This document shows positions 16,075-24,833 of a stretch of DNA of 64,000 nt, piece after piece. The stretch covers positions 1,508,333-1,572,332 of the forward strand of contig NZ_LR812090.1 of NCBI RefSeq assembly GCF_903772925.1, given 5' to 3'. The stretch comes from Alteromonas macleodii. Lineage in GTDB: Bacteria > Pseudomonadota > Gammaproteobacteria > Enterobacterales > Alteromonadaceae. Within the stretch, counting starts at the first letter, position 1, and every line of letters begins with the position of its first letter. The translations under genes were made by a program, and so were the position numbers. The notes under the pieces were generated by a model that saw nothing but the letters and a program-made list of their open reading frames with translations, made no database searches and was not told the origin of the DNA.

Positions 16075-18453
16075 ATGTCTAAATCAACACACATTAATAG
16101 TTTGGTATTACCTTACCAACCTTATTCAGCCGCAGTTAAAACAGAACAAGGCGAAAGAGCTTCAGTAAAACGCCCTATGCATAGCTTATGTGCCCTTGCG
16201 GTGGCTAGCGTATTGAGTACAGCGCCAGTATTCGCTCAGGATGAACAGGCCAATGCTGACGCACAAGAGCAAAAAGGAAAGCTAGAACGCATTGAAGTAA
16301 CAGCACGAAGAACTGTCGAGTCGCTTCAGGAAACGCCCGTTGCTATTACATCTGTTGGCGCTGCTGAGCTAGGCGAAAAAGGGATTAGTGTACTTACCGA
16401 AGTACAGCAATTTTCACCGAATACAACGTTGCAAACCAGTCGTGGAACTAACTCAACCTTAACGGCATTTATTCGCGGACTTGGCCAGCAAGACCCGCTT
16501 TGGGGCTATGAACCAGGCGTAGGTATTTATGTGGATGATGTCTATATTGCTCGCCCACAAGGAGCCGTACTTGATTTGCTAGACGTACAGCGCATTGAAG
16601 TGTTGCGGGGACCACAGGGAACGCTTTACGGAAAGAACACTATTGGTGGGGCGGTTAAATACGTCACTAAGGAAATGACTGGCGATACGCAAATGAACGT
16701 TGAGGCGACCGTAGGTAGCTATAGCCAGCGAGATATCAAAATTACCGGTCAAATTCCACTTATTGAAGACACCATATACCTTGGCGTGGGTTATGCCAAT
16801 TTAAACCGCGACGGCTTCGGCGAGTACCTAGTAAGCGCGTTGCCTAACCAAGACAAAGAAAACTATAACAAAGATCTTTGGGCAGCCCGCGTGACACTTG
16901 AAGTTCACCCAAGTGAAGATTTGTTTTTCCGTATTGGCTGGGATAAAACCGAAGATACATCAAATGCTAAGGGCGGCTATCGTTTAATTCCCAGTATTTT
17001 GACGGATGCGCCCGTACCTGATTCGGTTTACGATTCTTACACCAGCTTACCTACCTGGAATAAAGTCGAGCTAGAAGGCTATAACTGGTTGGCAAGATAC
17101 CAAGTGAATGATGATTTAGAGCTTAAATATATTGGTTCGCACAGAGAGAGTTATTCACCTACCAACATTGATTTCGATAATACACCGTTGCCTATTTTCG
17201 ATGTACCGGCAGAGTATGACGACAGTAACGATACTCACGAGATTCAAGCTAATTATATCGGAAACGCGTTTAGCCTAGTGTCAGGGCTTTATTTTTACGA
17301 TGGTGAAAGCTGCGGCAACTTTGATGCTATTTTAGGTGTACTTGGGCAGTCGCTGGGCGCACCAGGCCTGACTCGCGAGGTGACAGGCTGCAATAACTCA
17401 GAGAGTTGGGCCGCTTATGCGCAAATGAACTACGACGTTACCGATAAACTATCGCTTTCCCTTGGTGCCCGTTACACCGACGAAGAGAAGACGGCTTATG
17501 TAAACAACGGTTTGGTCTTCGCTAATGTTTATCCTTACACCGACTGGATAGACGGCTATGTGCGCCCTGACGGACAGTTAGTGCCTCAAGTACTTGGGAC
17601 AGACACTGATGGTGATGATGTGTTAGATGCCCCAGCGGTAGAAAGTTGGTCTCGCTTTACCCCGCGAGTGGGTGTGGAATATCAAATGAACCGCGATACC
17701 ATGTTCTTCGCTAGCTATTCACAAGGCTTCAAATCAGGCACCTTTAACCCTCGAGCTCAAACTAATGAGCCTGGTGTTGAGCCTGAAGTTGTAGATAGCT
17801 TCGAAGTGGGTGTAAAAAGCGATTTAAGCGACGCGCTTCGTATGAATGTCACTTTGTTTTCATATGATCACAAAGATCGTCAATACATTGGTGTAGAGGG
17901 TGATTTATCTGACCCTACCGCACTTGATCAGCGTCTGCGCAACGCAGCAGAAACTGCCGCAAAAGGTGCAGAGTTAGAAATGACGTGGGTAGCAACCGAT
18001 AACCTGCAATTTGATGTTGCTTATGGCTTTATTGACTTTGAAATTAAGAAAAACAATGCTATTCCTCCATTGATTGGCTTAGCGAGTACACCTGAGAATA
18101 CCTTTAATTTTAATGCTAACTACTTGCTAGAGACGAGCTTTGGGGATATTACCTTCAATGCCAACTACTACTATCGTGATGATTACCTTATTTTTGAAAC
18201 CAGCGATCTTATTAAACAAGATGCTTATGGTATGGTGAATTTAAGCGCGCGCTGGGAAAGCGTTGAAGGCGACTGGTATGCCGGGTTACACGTGAAAAAC
18301 TTAACCGATGAAGAATATCTGGTTGGCGGATATGACTTTGTCACACAAGACAGTGAGGGTAACTTTGGGCCAGGTCTTGGTGGCGATACAACACTTATCG
18401 GTTATTACGGTGACCCGCGTACTGTTCACCTTACGGTGGGTTATCGATTCTAA
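16075..18453 (+). CDS. TonB-dependent receptor, candidate hydroxyacid-oligomer importer
   Basis: This outer-membrane receptor has 792 residues. A long n-region is followed by the signal peptide core (about 35-54, cleavage after VFA), then a TonB box (IEVTA, 73-77), then the plug domain (VAITSVGAAEL to GGAVKYVTKE, with RIEVLRGPQGTLYGKNTIGGA). The C-terminal beta-barrel ends in the aromatic VHLTVGYRF. AAGGA lies before the ATG. The plug style is that of receptors for larger organic nutrients, not of siderophore receptors, but substrate prediction from plug sequence is weak. It is divergent from the hydroxybutyrate operon and upstream of a response regulator, so it probably imports polyester oligomers or a related acid. 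Confidence 0.87.
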   Translation: MSKSTHINSLVLPYQPYSAAVKTEQGERASVKRPMHSLCALAVASVLSTAPVFAQDEQANADAQEQKGKLERIEVTARRTVESLQETPVAITSVGAAELGEKGISVLTEVQQFSPNTTLQTSRGTNSTLTAFIRGLGQQDPLWGYEPGVGIYVDDVYIARPQGAVLDLLDVQRIEVLRGPQGTLYGKNTIGGAVKYVTKEMTGDTQMNVEATVGSYSQRDIKITGQIPLIEDTIYLGVGYANLNRDGFGEYLVSALPNQDKENYNKDLWAARVTLEVHPSEDLFFRIGWDKTEDTSNAKGGYRLIPSILTDAPVPDSVYDSYTSLPTWNKVELEGYNWLARYQVNDDLELKYIGSHRESYSPTNIDFDNTPLPIFDVPAEYDDSNDTHEIQANYIGNAFSLVSGLYFYDGESCGNFDAILGVLGQSLGAPGLTREVTGCNNSESWAAYAQMNYDVTDKLSLSLGARYTDEEKTAYVNNGLVFANVYPYTDWIDGYVRPDGQLVPQVLGTDTDGDDVLDAPAVESWSRFTPRVGVEYQMNRDTMFFASYSQGFKSGTFNPRAQTNEPGVEPEVVDSFEVGVKSDLSDALRMNVTLFSYDHKDRQYIGVEGDLSDPTALDQRLRNAAETAAKGAELEMTWVATDNLQFDVAYGFIDFEIKKNNAIPPLIGLASTPENTFNFNANYLLETSFGDITFNANYYYRDDYLIFETSDLIKQDAYGMVNLSARWESVEGDWYAGLHVKNLTDEEYLVGGYDFVTQDSEGNFGPGLGGDTTLIGYYGDPRTVHLTVGYRF

Positions 18454-18488
18454 ACAGTATAGCTTAGATAAAATAAACGCTGTTCATC

Positions 18489-18514
18489 ACGCCTAAGCTT
18501 TTATGCTTAGGCGT
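18489..18514 (+). terminator. Hairpin after the TonB-dependent receptor gene
   Basis: A perfect 10-bp stem, ACGCCTAAGC with GCTTAGGCGT, has a TTTTAT loop and lies 36 bp after the receptor stop. A modest T-rich stretch follows 5 bases later. It is a probable terminator. Confidence 0.6.
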
Positions 18515-18654
18515 ACTCAATTTTGATCTAGTCTTTTCAAAGAGAACGTTGGCCAGTACGTGTGTTTTGTGAATAGTTCCATTAACAACATTAACCTTTA
18601 TTAGCCGACGTGATATGATTATTATTAACAAGGCAGTTACAAGTTGATAGCATT

Positions 18655-19323
18655 ATGTCCGTGAAAATTTTGATTGCTGATGATCATCCGCTTTTTAGGG
18701 CCGCTATGTGTCACGCGCTAAAAAGTGTAGAGCACATTGAGCTTGTAGAAACCTCGACCTTCCCCGATACCCTTGCTTGTCTCAAATCAAATGACGACAT
18801 AGACCTGCTTTTTTTAGATCTCACCATGCCAGGTAATGAAGGATTAAATGGCTTGGCTGAAGTGCATGCGTTATACCCTGATGTACTTGTAGTCGTCATT
18901 ACCGCACAAGAAGAAGCAGACGTCATGGCAAAATCGTTTGCACTAGGTGCTAGTGGCTTCATACCCAAATCGGCCTCGGTTGAATGTATTATTGATGCGG
19001 TATATACGGTACTTGATGGGGAAACTTGGATACCGCCTTCAGTTCAAATGCCCACAGTGCCGTCACAAAATTCAGCTGCCTCTAACACAGATAGCGTATC
19101 AGACCCCAATGACTTTACGGTTAGATTAAAACAACTTACCCCCCACCAACTAAAAGTGCTACGAATGGTATCAGATGGCTTGCTTAATAAGCAGATTGCT
19201 TACGAACTCGCTATTTCAGAATCTACCGTTAAACAACATGTCTCGGCGGTGTTAAGAAAACTTGGCGTTATCAATAGAACCAAGGCTGGCATAGCGTTTA
19301 AAAATGCAATGCACTTGAGCTAG
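18655..19323 (+). CDS. LuxR/NarL-type response regulator (CrbR/ErdR-like)
   Basis: The 222-residue regulator has an N-terminal receiver domain with acidic pair Asp9-Asp10, phosphoacceptor Asp55 (in LFLDLTMPG) and a conserved Thr and Lys further on. A linker follows, then a C-terminal GerE helix-turn-helix (LTPHQLKVLRMVSDGLLNKQIAYELAISESTVKQHVSAVLRKL). This form is typical of regulators paired with sodium-symporter/kinase fusions (CrbR in Vibrio, ErdR or AcsR in pseudomonads) that control acetate and short-chain acid use. Such a kinase is encoded 1.1 kb away on the opposite strand. The pairing and the targets are inferred. Confidence 0.85.
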   Translation: MSVKILIADDHPLFRAAMCHALKSVEHIELVETSTFPDTLACLKSNDDIDLLFLDLTMPGNEGLNGLAEVHALYPDVLVVVITAQEEADVMAKSFALGASGFIPKSASVECIIDAVYTVLDGETWIPPSVQMPTVPSQNSAASNTDSVSDPNDFTVRLKQLTPHQLKVLRMVSDGLLNKQIAYELAISESTVKQHVSAVLRKLGVINRTKAGIAFKNAMHLS

Positions 19324-19436
19324 TAAAAGCTTATATGTTGTTTGGGCTGCTTTTGGCCCCCTAGCATCGAACTGCATCTAAAATTGTGCTAGCGTAAAGG
19401 ACTAGGAGTAACAATGCTAAAACAAAAGGAATATTG

Positions 19437-20330
19437 ATGAAGCGCTTTTCACTTTTTATTTTTCTTCTACTTTCTTCTTGCCAGGTTTTTGGAGCAGCCA
19501 CACAGTGGGTTGATTTCACATTAGATAACGGTCATGTATTTCTTCCCGTTACAATTGACGGCATTGAATCGCGGGTAATGCTGGATTCAGGCGCCCAGAT
19601 AAATAGTATCAACCGCGCCTTTGTAAGAAAGCATGATTTAGCGTTCGATAAAGGCAGACCAGTAAACGTGAAGGGGGTTTATGGCGTTGAAAAAAGAAAA
19701 GCCTATAACAATGTGGACGTTAAAATTTTTGGAACCACATTTAAGTTAGATTCGCTGGTTGAAACCAACCTTGGTCATCATTCTAACGGTATGTTACTAG
19801 GAGCAGGTTTTTTCAACAGTTTTGTTGTTCAATTAGACTACCCGCACAGAAAAATTCGCCTTGTAACGCGAGACTCGGTCAATATGAAGGAGGTGGCTAA
19901 CGTACCGGCTACTACTCAGCAAGGCACGGGTATGCCCATTGCACAAGTTGAAATTAACGGCGTACCGCTATGGCTTCGTATAGATACTGGTAATGCTGGC
20001 ACAATATTAATTAACCGCCGCGCTGCATCTAAAGCAGACTTGCTAGAGAAAGTGGAGGGCACAAGTACCTCATTTGGGGCCAATAGTTCAGGCGTAAACG
20101 AGTTCGCCACTTCAGACATGGTAAAGTTTGGACCGTTTGAAATTAGCAACGTTAAAGTAAGCTTCCCTGCAGAAGGGCAAACCACTAACTTAGAAAGTCA
20201 GTACAAAAGAACCGGCAGCCGTATAGGTGGGAAACGCGTGGTAGGACTTATTGGTTACGACTTGCTTAAAGACTTTGTTGTTACGTTGGATTATCGCTAC
20301 GGTCGGCTCCATATTAATGTACCTCAATAG
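19437..20330 (+). CDS. Exported retropepsin-like aspartyl protease with two D-S/T-G motifs
   Basis: The 297-residue protein begins at ATG 19437, with AAAGGA 6 bases upstream; the in-frame TTG just before it is unlikely to be used. The N-terminal hydrophobic stretch LFIFLLLSSC is a signal peptide with a possible lipobox (Cys15). Two pepsin-like active-site motifs are present: MLDSGAQINSI and LRIDTGNAGTILI. Each is followed about 60-90 residues later by a hydrophobic-hydrophobic-Gly motif (LLGAGFF and LIGYDLL), so this looks like two retropepsin lobes in one chain. The substrate is unknown. It lies between the response regulator and the convergent sensor kinase and may be periplasmic. Confidence 0.8.
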   Translation: MKRFSLFIFLLLSSCQVFGAATQWVDFTLDNGHVFLPVTIDGIESRVMLDSGAQINSINRAFVRKHDLAFDKGRPVNVKGVYGVEKRKAYNNVDVKIFGTTFKLDSLVETNLGHHSNGMLLGAGFFNSFVVQLDYPHRKIRLVTRDSVNMKEVANVPATTQQGTGMPIAQVEINGVPLWLRIDTGNAGTILINRRAASKADLLEKVEGTSTSFGANSSGVNEFATSDMVKFGPFEISNVKVSFPAEGQTTNLESQYKRTGSRIGGKRVVGLIGYDLLKDFVVTLDYRYGRLHINVPQ

Positions 20331-20422
20331 CGAGGTTTACGCATTTGGCTACGCAATAAAAGCAAAATCAATAAGTCATTTATCAACTTATTTTTTTGAA
20401 GTAGTTATTGAAGAAGTCAAAA

Positions 20423-23400
20423 TTAGCCTAAGCGCTTTGCATTGTAATTTCTCGGACTATCGGAGTCTTCATGTCGGTGAGAGAGTGACTGTTTAAGCAG
20501 TCGCTTTAGCGCCGCTGGCTTTAAGGGCTTAGGTAGGTAGCTAAATTGTAATGCTGCCGCTTCTTCTCTTATTTCGTTGCTTCTATTAGCGGTGACCAAT
20601 ACTTTCAGCGCGAAACTCACGTTTTCTTCAGATAATATCGCCGCTACATCAAAACCGCTTTCTCCATAGTTTAAATGGTAGTCAGCAATTAGTACGTCAA
20701 AGTGCTGGTGAGAAACATTAGAGGCTTCGGCGCCACTGGTTATTAGGGTTGTATTTGCACCCCAATCGGCAAGGAGTGCACACATTGCATCCGCCACTTG
20801 CTCATCGTTCTCGACAAGTAGAAAATGCGTGTTTTCCAAAAACAATTCTTTGCTATAGCGCTTTGTTTCCAGCGCTTGTTTTGAATTACCACTAGCGTGA
20901 GCTGTGCGGGTTACTGTAACACTAAAACAGCTACCTTTGCCGGGCAATGAGGTTAGCCCTACTTGATGGCCGAGTAATCGGCAAATCTTCTCTACAATAG
21001 TTAAGCCTAATCCAATCCCTTCATTTTTGTTGTTGTCCAGCTGGTGGAACTCACTAAAAATTTCATGCTGTTGGTGTGCGGCAATACCTAAACCGGTATC
21101 GTAAACACAAAGCCTTATTGCCTTTTCGGAATTTGCTGTTTGTATGCGCCTAACGCCCACTAAAATACTGCCCTTAGGTGTGTAACGAACCGCGTTGGAC
21201 AATAAGTTTTGCAGCACACGACGCAGCAAGTTTTTATCTGAATACACCATGACACTTGTTTTTACATACCTCAGCGTAACCCCTTTTTGCTTTGCGATAA
21301 CACTGAACTCTTGTACCAGCGACGACAGAATTTCATCAATCGGAAATACAGCGTTTTGAGGTGTAAGTACGCCAGCATCTAATCTTGTCATATCCAGCAA
21401 CATAGAAAGTAGGCTCTGAGCGTTATCTAGTGAGTTAACCACACCCTCAGACAGTGCGGCCAGTTCGCTGCCTTGTGTTCTTTTACTTAGCATACTGGCA
21501 AATAATGTGGCGGCGTTAAAAGGCTGCATCAGATCATGACCTGCGGCTGCCAAAAACTTAGTCTTGCTTTCATTGGCCTTATCAGCCTGAAGTTTTGCTT
21601 CTTCTAATTCTGCGGTGCGTTGAACAACCCTTGCCTCTAAATCCTCCTTTGCACTTTCTAACTCTTTTTGAATTGCTATGTATTGTGTAATGTCGCTATA
21701 AGTCGTTACATAGCCGCCGCCAGGAAGGGGCGCACCGTTAAGCTCTATAACTTTTCCATCAGGCTGTTTGCGAATATGCTTATGGCGCGTACCTTCAAGC
21801 ATGTAGCTCACTCGTTTATCAATTGAGGAGGGGCTAAACAAACCTCGCTTTGCGTTGTAACTCAGTATGTCGGTAATTGGCATACCTGCTTTCAAAAAGC
21901 CTTTTGGGTAAGCAAAAAGCTCTACGTATCTGTCATTCCATGCCAGTAACTGCAATTTGTCATCAAGAACACTAATGCCCTGTTCGATATTTTGTACCGA
22001 AGATTGAAGTACCTCGTGATTGAACTGAAAAGACTGAGAGGCTTCTTCTACCCAGTCGACTAATTCCGGTAGGGTATCACTGCCTGTATCTGCTATCGCG
22101 CCTAATAATATTCGAGCGCTCGGTGCTCCCACCTGAGCTGCGAGCAATTTATTGACTCTGTTGATAAGTGCTTGGCTGGCATAACCACTGCTGGAAGCAC
22201 GCTCAACATCAATCGTGAGTTGCGTTACAAGCTGGGAATGAGTGGAGCTCTCGAGTACCCGTTCGGTAAGCGCTATTAAGTCACGCACCTTGACGAGTAA
22301 ATTGGGCGCCGAATTATTTTGCAGTGTGGCATCGGTTTGGTTTGACTCGTGCTGCGAAGAAATGAACGCGACAACAACAAATGTCATGCAGTTAGCCAAT
22401 AACGAAAAAGCAAACCCCAGCCCTAGCACTTGGTCGGTTGGAGCAGGATTAAAATAGTAGCTAGAAAGCAGGCTAGGGTAGAGTAGAAATATCGCCCAGC
22501 ACGTAGAGCCCACTAGCAAAGCGGATATAGCGGCGGCTTTACTGCTACGCCGCCAATAGATTCCGAACATCAACACGGGCATGCACTGTGCTAACAGCGC
22601 AATGGCAATTACGCCACTTTTAACTAAGGGCGCGGCCTGACTTATATTAAGGTGGTACCAGAGTGCAATGCTTAAAACGACTACTACAGTAATACGGCGT
22701 ATAGACAGTATTTTGTTTGACTGCATTGAACGATTGGGCGAAGTCTTAAGCTGCGCTTTAAGCCACAGCGGTGTTACAACATTGTTTGATATCATTATGC
22801 CCAAGGCTAGCGTTGCAACAATTACCATACTTGTGGTGGCTGAAAGACCGCCTATAAAAGCAAAGGATGACAGGGCAATATTTTCAGCATGTAGAGGTAG
22901 TGCTAGCACATAAGCATCTGAGCTTGTGGCCTCTGGCAACAATATTTTTCCTGCAAGTGCAATTGGTATTAGAAAAATAGTCATACCAAATAAATAAAGT
23001 GGAAATAGCCACCTTGCGGTTTTGAGTTCACCCTCACCATTTTGTTCAACAAAGTTCATGTGAAATTGGCGTGGCAATACAAACATAGAGCAAACGCCAA
23101 GGGCTACGTGTGACAAATAAACCCAAGGCGCGCTATCGGCATAAATAACGTTTCTGGCGCTGTCATTTGATGCGGCATTAGATATTAAATCTAACGCGCC
23201 ATCGAATAGAAAGAAGCAAACAAAAATACCCACAGCCCACAGCGCAACCAGCTTGATAATTGATTCAAATGCTATGGTAAGCAGCAAGCCAGGGTGCTTA
23301 TCAGTTAAATTTAGCGTGCGCGTGCCGAAGGTTATAGCAAATATGGCAAGCAGTCCGGCCACGTAAATGCTTAACCAAGGCGTGGTGGTTTGGGGTTCGC

Positions 23401-23833
23401 CAGTGAGTAGGTTAATAGACTTTGTAATAGCGTCTAATTGAAGGGCTATATAGGGCACAACACCAAAAAAACACAGTAAAGTGATAAGTGCGGCAATTAA
23501 ATGAGAGTGCTGGTATTTGAGCGAGATGAGGTCAGCTAAGGAGCTGATATTATGCTGCTGGCACACTCTACTTATACGAAGCACCACAGGAAACGCAAAT
23601 GCCATAGTCAGCATGATCCCTAAGTAAGTAGGGATGATTGCCCAGCCGTATTGTGCAGCCTGAGAGGTGGTACCGAAAAATGCCCAAGATGTACAGTGCA
23701 CGCCCAGTCCAAGACTGTACAGTACAGGGTGCTGTCGGTTATCGCGTAAACGCTTATCGCCCCAAAACGCCAAAGCGAAAAGTGCGATAAGGTAAATACC
23801 AACAATAGTGCCAACCGTCCAGATACTTAACAT
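20423..23833 (-). CDS. Sodium:solute symporter-histidine kinase-receiver fusion (CrbS/CbrA-like)
   Basis: This 1136-residue inner-membrane sensor has an SSS-type transporter domain of about 13 hydrophobic segments (1-490) and a linker containing LLAAQVGAPSARILLGAI (564-580). A PAS domain follows (about 605-715). HisKA has phosphoacceptor His766 (AAGHDLMQP), the ATPase domain has NLLSNAVRYTPKG (877-889) and GIGLGLTIV, and a C-terminal receiver has Asp1051. The architecture matches CrbS/MxtR-type sensors, which regulate acetyl-CoA synthetase and short-chain acid uptake. It ends 92 bp from the convergent protease gene, close to the LuxR-type regulator. Whether the transporter part moves a solute, and which one, cannot be told from sequence. 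Confidence 0.9.
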   Translation of the reverse strand: MLSIWTVGTIVGIYLIALFALAFWGDKRLRDNRQHPVLYSLGLGVHCTSWAFFGTTSQAAQYGWAIIPTYLGIMLTMAFAFPVVLRISRVCQQHNISSLADLISLKYQHSHLIAALITLLCFFGVVPYIALQLDAITKSINLLTGEPQTTTPWLSIYVAGLLAIFAITFGTRTLNLTDKHPGLLLTIAFESIIKLVALWAVGIFVCFFLFDGALDLISNAASNDSARNVIYADSAPWVYLSHVALGVCSMFVLPRQFHMNFVEQNGEGELKTARWLFPLYLFGMTIFLIPIALAGKILLPEATSSDAYVLALPLHAENIALSSFAFIGGLSATTSMVIVATLALGIMISNNVVTPLWLKAQLKTSPNRSMQSNKILSIRRITVVVVLSIALWYHLNISQAAPLVKSGVIAIALLAQCMPVLMFGIYWRRSSKAAAISALLVGSTCWAIFLLYPSLLSSYYFNPAPTDQVLGLGFAFSLLANCMTFVVVAFISSQHESNQTDATLQNNSAPNLLVKVRDLIALTERVLESSTHSQLVTQLTIDVERASSSGYASQALINRVNKLLAAQVGAPSARILLGAIADTGSDTLPELVDWVEEASQSFQFNHEVLQSSVQNIEQGISVLDDKLQLLAWNDRYVELFAYPKGFLKAGMPITDILSYNAKRGLFSPSSIDKRVSYMLEGTRHKHIRKQPDGKVIELNGAPLPGGGYVTTYSDITQYIAIQKELESAKEDLEARVVQRTAELEEAKLQADKANESKTKFLAAAGHDLMQPFNAATLFASMLSKRTQGSELAALSEGVVNSLDNAQSLLSMLLDMTRLDAGVLTPQNAVFPIDEILSSLVQEFSVIAKQKGVTLRYVKTSVMVYSDKNLLRRVLQNLLSNAVRYTPKGSILVGVRRIQTANSEKAIRLCVYDTGLGIAAHQQHEIFSEFHQLDNNKNEGIGLGLTIVEKICRLLGHQVGLTSLPGKGSCFSVTVTRTAHASGNSKQALETKRYSKELFLENTHFLLVENDEQVADAMCALLADWGANTTLITSGAEASNVSHQHFDVLIADYHLNYGESGFDVAAILSEENVSFALKVLVTANRSNEIREEAAALQFSYLPKPLKPAALKRLLKQSLSHRHEDSDSPRNYNAKRLG

Positions 23834-23986
23834 TGGTAGCCTGTGTGATAGTTCGTCCGTGTAATTCCACGCATTTTTAAAACTCGCAACTGTGCAGTTT
23901 ATACGAACTTACAATAACATGTTATTTACATATGGCGCATCTCCAAGGATTTTTTAAAAATCGTCCACAAAAATATTGTGGATACC

Positions 23987-24014
23987 CTTGATCACCCTAA
24001 ATCTAGCCCCATAA
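23987..24014 (+). promoter_or_regulatory. Sigma-32-like heat-shock promoter of grpE
   Basis: CTTGAT at 23987-23992 is followed after 14 bases by CCCCATAA at 24007-24014. This is a close match to the sigma-32 consensus CTTGAA-N13-15-CCCCATNT. It lies about 80 bp upstream of the grpE start. Confidence 0.82.
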
Positions 24015-24092
24015 CTAAGCGCAACAGACTCATTCCCACTAAATTAATTTGGTTGGGTGATGCCTAATTTAGAAAAACGTTTGGAGGTAGGC

Positions 24093-24716
24093 ATGAGCGA
24101 TAATCGCGACGTGCAGGCAGAACAAGAAAATTCAGTTGATGAAACTGTACTAGGCGCAGAAGAAGCGCAGGTAGAAACGCCAGAAGCAGAAGGCGTAGAG
24201 CTAGATGAAAATGCACAGCGCATTTATGAACTAGAAACCGCACTTTCTGAAGCTCAAGCAACGATCAAAGACCAGCAAGATGGTGTGCTTCGCGCGCGTG
24301 CAGATGCTGACAACGCGCGTCGCCGTGCTGAAGGTGAAGTAGAAAAGGCACGTAAATTTGCCCTTGAGCGCTTCGCGGGTGAATTGCTTCCGGTTATCGA
24401 CAACCTAGAACGCGCAATCGAAATGACCGATGGCGACAATGAAGCTGTTAAGCCGCTTCTTGAAGGTGTGGAGATGACCCACAAAACTTTCTTAAGCACT
24501 ATTGAGAAATTCGGATTAAGCCTTATTGATCCGCAGGGTGAAACCTTCAACCCAGATTTGCATCAGGCGATGTCGATGCAAGAAAGTGCAGACCACGAGC
24601 CAAATACAGTAATGGCAGTGATGCAAAAAGGTTATCAAATTAACGGCCGTTTGTTACGCCCTGCCATGGTAATGGTATCGCGCGCGCCAAGCGACGGTGT
24701 GGATACGCAAGCCTAA
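24093..24716 (+). CDS. grpE: Nucleotide exchange factor GrpE
   Basis: GrpE releases ADP from DnaK in the Hsp70 cycle. The 207-residue product from ATG 24093 compares with 197 in E. coli. An acidic N-terminus leads into the long paired helix (about 50-115), ending in [19 protein letters not shown]. The C-terminal beta domain follows with [25 protein letters not shown] and [16 protein letters not shown]. In-frame GTG and ATG codons at 24057 and 24060 exist, but GGAGG sits before 24093. It is followed by dnaK and preceded by a heat-shock promoter. Confidence 0.95.
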   Translation: MSDNRDVQAEQENSVDETVLGAEEAQVETPEAEGVELDENAQRIYELETALSEAQATIKDQQDGVLRARADADNARRRAEGEVEKARKFALERFAGELLPVIDNLERAIEMTDGDNEAVKPLLEGVEMTHKTFLSTIEKFGLSLIDPQGETFNPDLHQAMSMQESADHEPNTVMAVMQKGYQINGRLLRPAMVMVSRAPSDGVDTQA

Positions 24717-24769
24717 TACGCTTTTTTGCGACAAACACACGAAAATGTCAGTTTTTTTACTGGCATCTA

Positions 24770-24796
24770 TTGAAAAGCCGGGGAATAACCCCACTA
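24770..24796 (+). promoter_or_regulatory. Sigma-32-like promoter of dnaK
   Basis: TTGAAA at 24770-24775 is followed after 13 bases by CCCCACTA at 24789-24796. Similarity to sigma-32 promoters is good. It lies 38 bp before the dnaK ATG, so dnaK can be expressed independently of grpE. Confidence 0.75.
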
Positions 24797-24833
24797 AAAG
24801 TACAGCATTAAGAAACTTATTCGGAGACACGAA

